Source: an uncultured Opitutaceae bacterium (GTDB lineage: Bacteria; Verrucomicrobiota; Verrucomicrobiia; Opitutales; Opitutaceae). From it: 64,000 nt of DNA. The translations under genes and the position numbers were made by a program. Within the stretch, counting starts at the first letter, position 1. Each line of letters opens with the position of its first letter. The stretch is from assembly GCA_903891325.1 (NCBI GenBank), contig CAITEC010000023.1:19248-83247 (forward strand), written 5' to 3'. The notes under the pieces were generated by a model. It searched no databases, was not told the origin of the DNA, and saw nothing but the letters and a program-made list of their open reading frames with translations. Positions 19,925-28,633 of the stretch are shown piece after piece.

Positions 19925-20959
19925 TCACCCTATACCGAGATATTTGTTCCTGCCCGCCACCAGCGCCCGCATCTTCGCGTCGGCGATCGAGCGCTTGAGC
20001 ATCCAGAAACCGCAGTCGGGATGGACCCAGCGAACGCGGCCGGGGCCGACCTTCCTCTCGACCGCCTCGATCCTGGAGGCGACCTCGTCAGCGGTCTCGA
20101 CGTGGTTGACCTTGATGTCGATCACCCCGATTCCCAGGCCGATTTTCGCGTCAATGTCCTTGAGTGCGTTGATGTCGCTTGAGGGGCGGTGCGCCAGTTC
20201 GAGGACGAGATGCCCCGTGTGCAGGGAATTGAGGAAATCCGTGAGGGCCCGCCACGAACCCTTCTGGATGGTCTGCCCGCCGTAGTTGCCGAAGCAGAAG
20301 TGAACCGATCTCTCGGTGGAAGGATCGACCGCATCGAGCACGCGATTGATCGCGCTGGCCGCGAGGGGCGCGTCGCCGGGATTCCCGGGAATGTTGGCCT
20401 CGTCCACCTGGACGCAGGCGCAGGGCAGCCCCCGAACCTGCTCGGCCAGGACGTCGGCGAGGGAGAGCGTCAGCTTCTCAAAGCTGCCGTAATGCCGGTC
20501 CAGGAGCGTCCGGGCCAGCATGTAGGGGCTGGTGACCGTGAACTTGAAGGGCCCGCCGGCGACATCGGCGGCGCGGCGGCAGTCGCCCATGAGGTTGAGC
20601 GAACCCTCGCCCAGCGCACCGACGACGATCCCGGCCGGCTTGCGACGGAACTTCATGCCGGACTGGCGCGAGAATTCGTCCGCCGCGGAGCGGCCAACCT
20701 CGCCGGAAACGCCGGCCATCGGCCGGATGAAGTATTCGATCATCCCGTTGGTGTCGGGATGATTGACATCGAAACGGTAGAGTTCGCCGTCGGTCGGCAG
20801 GTCGATTCCCGCGTCGCGCTGGATGGCAAAGATGACGCGGGTCGCGTCGATCACGGCCTGCTCGCTGGGGAGCGCGGCCAGCCAGTCGGGGACGGGGTAG
20901 GATCCGACGGTCGTCGTGAGAATTCGGGGCAGGCCCGGCTTGGTCTTGGCGTTTTTCAT
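19925..20959 (-). CDS. cobalamin-independent methionine synthase (MetE C-terminal)-like protein
   Basis: TTTVGSYPVPDWL, CVQVDEANIPG, VHFCFGNYGG, WVHPDCGFWML (zinc-ligand-type HxC...C pattern). Confidence 0.8.
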   Translation of the reverse strand: MKNAKTKPGLPRILTTTVGSYPVPDWLAALPSEQAVIDATRVIFAIQRDAGIDLPTDGELYRFDVNHPDTNGMIEYFIRPMAGVSGEVGRSAADEFSRQSGMKFRRKPAGIVVGALGEGSLNLMGDCRRAADVAGGPFKFTVTSPYMLARTLLDRHYGSFEKLTLSLADVLAEQVRGLPCACVQVDEANIPGNPGDAPLAASAINRVLDAVDPSTERSVHFCFGNYGGQTIQKGSWRALTDFLNSLHTGHLVLELAHRPSSDINALKDIDAKIGLGIGVIDIKVNHVETADEVASRIEAVERKVGPGRVRWVHPDCGFWMLKRSIADAKMRALVAGRNKYLGIG

Positions 20960-20971
20960 GGAAGGGGTGTC

Positions 20972-22630
20972 TCAGGGCATCAGGTTGACGGGGTCGCCGT
21001 CCTCCTGGTAGCGGGTCCTGTAGGTCTTGTCGCTCGCGGCGAGCTTGAGGAAGACGTCGAGGGGGACGACTTCCACGGGCTCGCTCATACGATTGAGGAT
21101 CTGCGCAACCTTTTCCACAGAATTTCTCTCGCGGACGTGCATGAGCAGAAAATAGGGGCGCTTCGTGTTCAGGCGGGTGAGCTCGTCGAGATCGGCGGCC
21201 GCCTGGTCAACCGGACGGACCAGGTCCAGGTAGTAGTCGTAGCTGATCATCGGGATGCCGTCCCTCAGGTCGTAGGTCCGGGCGGAGCCGTATCCATTGA
21301 TGAAGCCGAGGATTCCGGGGAACTGGGCGTAGTAGCGGTCGACCACGGCCTTGGTCAGGTCCGTGTTGCCGAGGTGCCGGTTGCCCTGGGAATAGTCCAT
21401 GATCTCCATCACATGGAGGTCCAGCCGGCCCATCAGGTCGCGGGCCTGGGCCATCAGTTCCGGGAACTTGGCCGCCGGGACGGCCTTCGGGTACATGTAT
21501 CCCGGGCCGCTCAATCCGCCGATGAAATAGTCGTTGGGGGTCCTGCTTTCATAAAAGTACTGCAGGATCGGGGGATTCAGCCATATCCAGTTCACGATCA
21601 CCTGCCACGCGTAGGGTATTTTTCCCCGGCCCGGCTTGGTCCATGCGCCGATTCCCATGGCATCCGTTGAGATCGCGGCCAGGTACACCTTCTTTTCCGC
21701 CTTGTAATGCCTGCCGGGCAGGAGGTTGCTCACATTGGTGAACTTGAAATCCGGCGTGAGGGGTATCTGGGAGGTAAAGGAGACGTTGGGCACATTGTTC
21801 AATCCCTCCATCCGCAGTCCGTAATGGCTGGTGAGCGTTGTGTGTTCACCCTCCGTGTCCTTCCCATAGGAGTGCCAGCCAAGGACGATGCTCGCAGGGT
21901 GCTGGAGCCCGAGAATCCGCGACTCGAGGGCCCGTTCCGCGGGATTCGCCGGGCTCGCCGAGAGGTCCGTGAAGAACGCCCGTTGCTGGATGCCGAAGTC
22001 GGCTATGCCCGGCTCCATCGCCGGACCCGCGACGCCCCCCAGCAGGACATAATAGTCCCGCGAGCAGCGCGCCCAATAGCGGTCGAACGCCCATTGGTAG
22101 ATCTCCACGTCGGACTTCCCCTCAAAGAGCCCGCGAAAGTCCGCCCGTTGCCTCAGGCCGTGCTTTTCCGCCAGCGGGATGTGCGCCGCGTCCACGACAA
22201 TGGCGTCCTCCAGGCCCGCAACCGTGAAGGCCACGAGCAGGGAAGATCGCACCTTGGTGTCCCACACCACATATCCCTTCGCATACTTGCCGAATAGCGC
22301 CAGCGCCGCATCGGCATCATCCGTGCCCAGCCGATGGAAGGTCATCCCGTGCCGCTTTTCCATGAACGTGATCAGCGGCCGCACAATCTCCCACTGCCAA
22401 TCGACCGGGTATTCCAGGTAGATGCGGGGCTGGCCGCGATTGGCGAGGCCCTGAAGCGAGATGATGAGCGAGTGGACCGGCAGGTCGCCGTCTATCCGCC
22501 AATTTTCGGAGAGAGGGATCAATGTCGCGGAGGCGGGAACGACGGAGACCTTTGGGGGCTCGGGCATTGCCGCCGCACGAAACGTTGCTCCCGTGAGGGC
22601 GAGCGCGAAGAGGAGTGTTCGGATTCTCAT
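20972..22630 (-). CDS. GxGYxYP domain-containing secreted protein
   Basis: 552 aa; signal peptide; GGLSGPGYMYPKAVPA; paralogue of 54-1703. Confidence 0.87.
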   Translation of the reverse strand: MRIRTLLFALALTGATFRAAAMPEPPKVSVVPASATLIPLSENWRIDGDLPVHSLIISLQGLANRGQPRIYLEYPVDWQWEIVRPLITFMEKRHGMTFHRLGTDDADAALALFGKYAKGYVVWDTKVRSSLLVAFTVAGLEDAIVVDAAHIPLAEKHGLRQRADFRGLFEGKSDVEIYQWAFDRYWARCSRDYYVLLGGVAGPAMEPGIADFGIQQRAFFTDLSASPANPAERALESRILGLQHPASIVLGWHSYGKDTEGEHTTLTSHYGLRMEGLNNVPNVSFTSQIPLTPDFKFTNVSNLLPGRHYKAEKKVYLAAISTDAMGIGAWTKPGRGKIPYAWQVIVNWIWLNPPILQYFYESRTPNDYFIGGLSGPGYMYPKAVPAAKFPELMAQARDLMGRLDLHVMEIMDYSQGNRHLGNTDLTKAVVDRYYAQFPGILGFINGYGSARTYDLRDGIPMISYDYYLDLVRPVDQAAADLDELTRLNTKRPYFLLMHVRERNSVEKVAQILNRMSEPVEVVPLDVFLKLAASDKTYRTRYQEDGDPVNLMP

Positions 22631-22642
22631 GGAGGGAATGAC

Positions 22643-23230
22643 TCAGGGTTGCGCCGTCGACGGATCAACCGGTTTCCCCCTTGGGGAAACGCGATGGAGG
22701 ATGTAGACGATGGGAATCTCGCGCGTGCTTCGGAGTTGGGTGATCGCGAGCTCGCTGCCGCTTGGCGAAATCTTGTAGTCGGTGAGGATATTCACCGGCC
22801 TTTCGCCCTGTTGGGTATCGAGCACAAGATCCGCCTCGGTGCGGAGGATTCGTCCCCCGTCGATGAGCCGTCCCCTGATCCGCTCATTGCGATCGCCCCC
22901 GATATAGGCCCCGATATGCCGGTTGTCGGACCACCAGGGTATTCGGACGACATTCGACGGGTTGGACAGGTCGAAGGCCGCAACCGTGTCGATCGCCCGG
23001 TTTCCGGATGCGAACTGGTTCCTGATGGTCACCCGGTCGCCGTCAATGGCGATATGGACGACGAGGGTCCGCCAAGGGCTCAGGTCGGTGCTGCGCTCCG
23101 GCACCAATTCCCAATCGCCCGAAAGCGGGGGAATGGCTGCATCCGGGGTGCTTCCCGCTGCCCTGGCGATGGATCCGGGCGCCTGCAACCCGATGATAAT
23201 CGCCGCTAGAATTTGAAGTTTTAGGTTCAT
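22643..23230 (-). CDS. small secreted protein, paralogue of 1716-2240
   Basis: Start chosen at MNLKLQILAAIIIGLQ; conserved LSGDWEL/RS/DGDRVTI/QQGE/LRSTR positions. Confidence 0.8.
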   Translation of the reverse strand: MNLKLQILAAIIIGLQAPGSIARAAGSTPDAAIPPLSGDWELVPERSTDLSPWRTLVVHIAIDGDRVTIRNQFASGNRAIDTVAAFDLSNPSNVVRIPWWSDNRHIGAYIGGDRNERIRGRLIDGGRILRTEADLVLDTQQGERPVNILTDYKISPSGSELAITQLRSTREIPIVYILHRVSPRGKPVDPSTAQP

Positions 23231-23242
23231 GGTGATTTTTTG

Positions 23243-23280
23243 CAAAAAAAAGGGCCCGCGGTATTTAACCGCGGGCCCTT
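23243..23280 (-). terminator. Rho-independent terminator downstream of the TonB receptor gene
   Basis: 12-bp perfect GC-rich stem AGGGCCCGCGGT/ACCGCGGGCCCT with ATTTA loop, followed on the minus strand by a T-tract (aaaaaaa at 23244-23250 on plus). Confidence 0.92.
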
Positions 23281-23301
23281 GATCAAACAAGCGAGATCAG
23301 A

Positions 23302-26300
23302 TTAGAACGACAGTGTCGTGTCGCAGATCCAGTTGAAGAGCGGATCCGGGGTGAGATCAAATCCACCGAAGTGGGTCTGATTGGTCAGGTTGTAGAGCCC
23401 GATCTTGGTCTTGAACTTGTAGCCAAGGATCTCGTACGGGTACGTGATATTGGCATCCAAGTCCCAGAAGGCCGGGAGCATCAGACCACCGTTCAACGGA
23501 TTGTAGGCCATTGACTGGCTGTACACGCGCGCGCCCAGATAGCGGATACCAAGGGCAAGGGAGAGGCCGCGGGCCGGTCCCGTGTCAAAGGTATACTTGT
23601 TCCAGAGGCTGACGGTCTCCTTCGGAACGTTCGCCAGGCGCGAGTCGAATATGATGTTGTAGTTGATCGCGTTCGTCACGCTGCTGGCCTGGTAGGCCGG
23701 GGTGTAGACCAAGCTGCTGGTCTGCTTGGCGGACGGCAGGTAACCGATATTCACAACCGATTGGAAGTTGCGGATCGGCGTGATGACACCCGTGAACTCG
23801 GTACCGTAGATCACGTACTCCTGGCCCGTTGTGCGCCAGCGGAAGTTACGCGAGTTGTAGTACGAGCTGCCGGATGCGAACAGCGTGGTGCTGTAGTTGA
23901 ACGGCTCGGCGCCGTTGCTCTGCGCAACGCTGTCGTCGGTGGAGACGTTGGAACGCGTGCCCTCGAAGAAGGCGAGCGTGCCGGACAGTTTGCCATCCCA
24001 CAGGGACGTCTTGATGCCGCCCTCGTAGTTGTAACCGGTCTCGTTGGACAGCGGCTGCAGGGCGCCACGGCCGACCGCGATCGCTGTTCCCTGGCTGACC
24101 GAGGTGACGGTCTGGCCGAGGTAGACGTAGCTTCCACCACCGTTTTGCAGGGCGGCGGTGATCAGGTTGGTCAAGTCGACGTTGCCGGCCGCTTCACCAC
24201 CACGGTAAGACTGGTTGAACTTGAACGTCTTGGAGAAGTTCACGTAAACCGTCAGCTCCTTGGTGATGTCGAAGGTCGCACCGTACTGGAACGCGCTGCC
24301 GCGGAAGGTGCCGAAGTTCGTCTGCTCATACGCGGCGCTGTAGTCATACACGTTCTGATTGTAGACGCCCTGCTGCGCGAAGGAATTCGGCGGGGGCGAG
24401 AAGTACGGGTAGTTCGACGTCAGGTTCTGGCCCTGATTGCGGATTTCCTGGTTGCGGTAACCGTACATCACGTGGAGGCGGTCATGCATGAACGCCATCT
24501 GGTCCATCCAGTACCATTCGTTGTACTGGAGGATGTAACCGTCCAGATTGGTGCGGAAGAACGGCTGGAGGGCCGCATCATCGGGCTGCACGTTGAACGC
24601 CGGATCCCAGTTGCTGTACACCTGGGCGACGGTCAGGACCTGGCCGGAGCGGCTGTAGAGAACCTGGTCAACCGGCACGAAGCTCGGGGCTGCGCCGTTG
24701 GTGTTCTGCAGGCCGATCGCAACGTAGGTGTTGCCCGGATTGCCCAGGGCGTTTGTGGCGCCGGGGGTGCTGGCATAGAACAGGGAGGTCAGCGTGGACC
24801 CGCCGACAGGCGTGCCCGACTGGTACTGGATGATCGACTTCTGGTAGAGGAAGCCGCCGAACAGCTTGTTCTTGATGCCCCACTTCTCGAAGGTCGCAAC
24901 CGCGTCACCCTGGTGATTCTCAGCGTGGTTGTAGTAACCGGAGCTGACGGCGCCGCTGTCGGCGACGAAGGTGTAGCCGTCGGCGTTCGGGGTATTGTTG
25001 CCCTCGACGTCGTTGAAGAGCTCGGCGCTGCGCGAGTACGTGTAGTGCAGATCGAGCCAATCGGTGGGCGAGGCGGCGACGGTCATCGTGAAGATGTTGT
25101 CATCCTCGTCGACCTGGGCGCCGCGATTGTGGAAGTTGAAGTTCGCATCCTTCACGCGCTGGCCGGTCGTGTTGTTGTAGTAACCGGCGCCGGAGAGCAT
25201 CGAGTTCGTGTACACCGGGAGGCCGGCATTGTTGTTCGTCGCGCCGGTGATGACACCGGGGGCGATCGAATTCACCACGTCACCCAGGTAGTTGGCCTGG
25301 CTGTTGAAGATGCGGTACTGGTACTGCTGCTGGGGCGTGAGACCCGCACCGTTGTTGGTGGTGGTCACGATGCCGGCGGCCTGCATCAGCGCGTTCGAGG
25401 GATTGTAGTAGGCGTTGAACCAGCTGCCGGTGGCGAGCCACCCGTTGCAGTTGAAGTTGTCGCTGTTCTGCATGTACTGGTCCTCGATCGTGATCTTCAG
25501 CTTTTCCGACTTGAAGGGGGACACTGCGATCTCGGGCGTGATGTTGAAGTTCTTCAGGAACTCAAAGTGCCTCTGACCCTGGCTGTTCGTCCAGGCACCA
25601 ACAACGCGGACAGCGGCTTTGTCGCTGAAGGATTGGTTGGTGTCGAATACCACCTTGCGGTCCTCGTTCTGGCCGAATGTGAAGTCGACCGTGGTCGGCA
25701 GGCGGCTGAACTGGGGCTGCTTGGTGATGAAGTTGATGACGCCGCCAGGATAGCCGGCGCCGTAGAGAACGGCGGCGGGACCTTCGACGACCTCAACGCG
25801 GTCGATGTTGTCCAGATTGAAGTCCGAGAAAGCGGCGGCGGTGTTGCCGTCGCGCTCAATCGTGTTCAGGGTGAAACCACGGATGGTGGCCGCGAGCGTC
25901 GGTGTGGCGCTGTTGGTCGGGCGATCGCTCACGAAGCGATTGTCGCCGGATGCCGTCGCCGTGTACTTCAGGATGTCCGTGAGATTCTGCGAGTTCGTGT
26001 CGCTCAGAAAGTCGGAGCTCAAGACCTGAATGTACTGCGGGGTTTCCTGAATGGGTTGCGCAACGCGCGTTCCGATCGTCGCATTACCTTCCAGGTAACC
26101 CTGCGCGCCCGTGGTCTCGACTTCGAACGGCGAGAGGACGGTGACGCCCTCGCCACCGGTGGCCGCCGCCGGGCTGCCCGCGGTCGTCGTGGTGGTTGAG
26201 GAGGTGGTGGTAGTTGCGGTGGCGGGCCCCGTCTGGTTAAGACGGGCCTCGAGGTCGGCGACCTGCTGGCGCAGGGCGGCATTCTCATCTTGCAGCTTTT

Positions 26301-26433
26301 GCGAATCCGACTGCTGCGCGTGAGCCACGGGGGCTGCCGCAATCGTCAGAACGCCTAGGCACATTGCCAGGTATTTTCCAATCGGTGACGTGTGTTCCGG
26401 TTTCATTCTTGTTGGTTTGGGATGTTCTTGCAT
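23302..26433 (-). CDS. TonB-dependent outer-membrane receptor
   Basis: Plug motifs QETPQYIQVLSSDFL, IRGFTLN, VEVVEGPAAVLYGAGYPGGVINFITKQP; C-terminal beta-barrel ending in aromatic F (DTTLSF). Confidence 0.93.
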   Translation of the reverse strand: MQEHPKPTRMKPEHTSPIGKYLAMCLGVLTIAAAPVAHAQQSDSQKLQDENAALRQQVADLEARLNQTGPATATTTTSSTTTTTAGSPAAATGGEGVTVLSPFEVETTGAQGYLEGNATIGTRVAQPIQETPQYIQVLSSDFLSDTNSQNLTDILKYTATASGDNRFVSDRPTNSATPTLAATIRGFTLNTIERDGNTAAAFSDFNLDNIDRVEVVEGPAAVLYGAGYPGGVINFITKQPQFSRLPTTVDFTFGQNEDRKVVFDTNQSFSDKAAVRVVGAWTNSQGQRHFEFLKNFNITPEIAVSPFKSEKLKITIEDQYMQNSDNFNCNGWLATGSWFNAYYNPSNALMQAAGIVTTTNNGAGLTPQQQYQYRIFNSQANYLGDVVNSIAPGVITGATNNNAGLPVYTNSMLSGAGYYNNTTGQRVKDANFNFHNRGAQVDEDDNIFTMTVAASPTDWLDLHYTYSRSAELFNDVEGNNTPNADGYTFVADSGAVSSGYYNHAENHQGDAVATFEKWGIKNKLFGGFLYQKSIIQYQSGTPVGGSTLTSLFYASTPGATNALGNPGNTYVAIGLQNTNGAAPSFVPVDQVLYSRSGQVLTVAQVYSNWDPAFNVQPDDAALQPFFRTNLDGYILQYNEWYWMDQMAFMHDRLHVMYGYRNQEIRNQGQNLTSNYPYFSPPPNSFAQQGVYNQNVYDYSAAYEQTNFGTFRGSAFQYGATFDITKELTVYVNFSKTFKFNQSYRGGEAAGNVDLTNLITAALQNGGGSYVYLGQTVTSVSQGTAIAVGRGALQPLSNETGYNYEGGIKTSLWDGKLSGTLAFFEGTRSNVSTDDSVAQSNGAEPFNYSTTLFASGSSYYNSRNFRWRTTGQEYVIYGTEFTGVITPIRNFQSVVNIGYLPSAKQTSSLVYTPAYQASSVTNAINYNIIFDSRLANVPKETVSLWNKYTFDTGPARGLSLALGIRYLGARVYSQSMAYNPLNGGLMLPAFWDLDANITYPYEILGYKFKTKIGLYNLTNQTHFGGFDLTPDPLFNWICDTTLSF

Positions 26434-26567
26434 TGCCTGGGCCTGGCCCCGCCGTGAAGCAGGGTCAAACGTAGGTAAAAGTACTCAGAAATGGGGTTGT
26501 CAGGGGTGTCGCTGGCAAGGGGGTTTCTCCAGATTTCAAGTGACAAAAGGGTGTCGGCGGAAACTTG

Positions 26568-27614
26568 TCAAGCACTCATCTGTTTTGAGATTGTTACCGC
26601 TGAAATCAGGCTGGGCGCCACAGTTATGCCAACCCTCCCATCAATCCGGGGATTCTCAATTCTCCAGATCAGGTGGTCGACCGCCTTCCGGACCAGTGTC
26701 GGCAGATTGATGTCGAGGGCGGCGGGCAGATGGTCCAGATTGTGGTAGATGGAGGGGTTGTAATTGCCCAGGATGGCCTCAAAATCGACCTCCGCCCGCA
26801 ATCCCGCTGCCCGCATCGACCGAAAAAGGGAGCCACAGAAGTGGTCAACGGGAATATAAACCCCTATGGGTTCGCGGGTAAACTCCATAAACTGCCTGAC
26901 CAACCAATCGCTTTCCTCATGGAGAGGCGTGACCTCAAGGTAGCTGAGGGGTTTTGGCTTCCCTAGGATGCTGTGCACCGTCAGGCCGAGTTCGCGGGCG
27001 TGGTCGGCAAAAGCCCGAACCCTCCAGGCCACGGCGCTGTAGCCGACGTCGGCCGCTATCACGGCGACCGCCTTGTAATTCCTGCCCCGCAGGTGCTCGG
27101 CAGCCATCCTCCCGTTCAGGTCGTTGTCGGGCTCAACGTAGTCGCCCGGGTAGGTGCTCGTCCGGCGGGTCATGAACCAGACGGAGGGCAGGTCGCCGAG
27201 CTGGGCGAGCGCCCGGGCCGACGGCTCCATGCCCTGGATGATGACCCCGTCGACGTCCCCCGCCGCAAGCGCCCGGGGGCACTCGTCGGGGCTTTCGGAG
27301 AAAACGACGCTCAGCTCCACGCGCAGGCGGTCGTTCGAGTGGCAGGTTTGGAGCAATTGCTCCTGAAACCAGCTGAAATTCGAGTTTCTCTGGACTCCGA
27401 CATACCAGAGCGCGATCCGCTTGGCCACCGGGAGCCGGGACTTCGGGCCCCTGCGCCGATGGATGGGGGTTGGCACATATCCGAGGTCGCTCATGACGTC
27501 GCGAACCTGCTGAAGCCGGCCGGGTGCAACCAGGTGGGGCTGGTTGATGACACGGGAGACCGTCGCCGGGGACACCCGGGCCTTACGAGCTATATCCGCT
27601 ATCAACAAAGACAT
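26568..27614 (-). CDS. LacI-family transcriptional regulator
   Basis: N-terminal HTH IADIARKARVSPATVSRVINQPHLVAPGRLQQV; periplasmic-binding-like C-terminal domain. Confidence 0.93.
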   Translation of the reverse strand: MSLLIADIARKARVSPATVSRVINQPHLVAPGRLQQVRDVMSDLGYVPTPIHRRRGPKSRLPVAKRIALWYVGVQRNSNFSWFQEQLLQTCHSNDRLRVELSVVFSESPDECPRALAAGDVDGVIIQGMEPSARALAQLGDLPSVWFMTRRTSTYPGDYVEPDNDLNGRMAAEHLRGRNYKAVAVIAADVGYSAVAWRVRAFADHARELGLTVHSILGKPKPLSYLEVTPLHEESDWLVRQFMEFTREPIGVYIPVDHFCGSLFRSMRAAGLRAEVDFEAILGNYNPSIYHNLDHLPAALDINLPTLVRKAVDHLIWRIENPRIDGRVGITVAPSLISAVTISKQMSA

Positions 27615-27707
27615 ACGTCGGGGTAACGGGGTAACGCTGAATTTTCAGAAATGGACTGAAATAGCCTGAAAATGTCAAGCAATCCTCACCCAAACGTAAC
27701 CCCCCGC

Positions 27708-28580
27708 TCAAAAACCCGTGCGCTTAAGCGCCCGCCGCCATGCCGCGGCAAAGGCGCGCCGGGCGACGATCGCGTCCGGCCAGGGGTGCGGGTGGGTGCT
27801 CAGGTGGTAGCCGTGCGACATCCCAAGCTCGGGGCAGGTCCAGAGCTCCCCGCCGGGCCGCGGGCCGGCCAGCCAGAGCGCGAACAGGTCCTCGACAAAC
27901 TTCATGTAGTCCCGGAACTCGGGCGTCAGCCGCCCCCGGCCGTCGGTCACCGGCACCTGGCAGTGCTGGCTGTTGAAGGGCCGGAGGTGGAAAAGGCGGG
28001 AGTTTTGTATCAGTTTTTTCCATACAAGCAGCCGCCGCGAGTAGTCGGCGGGCATCATGTGCTTGGAAACGGCGAAGTGGGAGTGGTCCCAGGTGACCGG
28101 CATGAGCGCCCCGGTCGCGCGCCGGTAGCGCCTTGCGATCTCGTCGAACTTCTCGGGGGTCTCCGTCGCCGTGTCGCGGTGGGTCTCGATGTGCGGGTCC
28201 AGCCCCATGCTCCGGGCCACCCGGACCAGCCGGGGGATGCCCCGGGCCGCGACCGCCGGAGGCGTGTCGTCGTCCATCCACTGCACGTTGATCAGCGGCA
28301 CCCCGACGGCACGGTGGGCGCGGAAGTGGGGCATGGCCTCGGCGAGGCTGCCGGCGGATATCCCGCTGAAGATCCGCAACCCCGCGCGGTCGGCCTCCGC
28401 CTTGACCTCCGGGGTCGCATACGAGGCGATTCCGTCGAAGCCGGCCGCCTTGATCGCGGCGATCTGCTTTTTCAGGGGCCAGGTCCGGCCGGCGGAGGGC
28501 CATCCGATCATCGACCAGGGTGTTGCGCACTGGATCAGGCGCGGGGCTTTGGGGCGGGATTTCATGACATGAAATTTCAT
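27708..28580 (-). CDS. sugar phosphate isomerase/epimerase (xylose isomerase-like TIM barrel)
   Basis: AAIKAAGFDGIASYATPEV, LDPHIETHRDTATET, VTWDHSHFA; start ambiguous between 28580 and 28565. Confidence 0.8.
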   Translation of the reverse strand: MKFHVMKSRPKAPRLIQCATPWSMIGWPSAGRTWPLKKQIAAIKAAGFDGIASYATPEVKAEADRAGLRIFSGISAGSLAEAMPHFRAHRAVGVPLINVQWMDDDTPPAVAARGIPRLVRVARSMGLDPHIETHRDTATETPEKFDEIARRYRRATGALMPVTWDHSHFAVSKHMMPADYSRRLLVWKKLIQNSRLFHLRPFNSQHCQVPVTDGRGRLTPEFRDYMKFVEDLFALWLAGPRPGGELWTCPELGMSHGYHLSTHPHPWPDAIVARRAFAAAWRRALKRTGF

Positions 28581-28633
28581 GCAAAATTCTGTTTAAAAAA
28601 ACTGAAATGACGAGCTGAATCCAAGCCCAACCC

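Noticed and set aside
23761-26199. 812 aa plus-strand ORF opposite the TonB receptor
   Set aside because: Lies wholly antisense to a clear TonB receptor; Val/Asp/Arg-rich composition with no recognisable motif.
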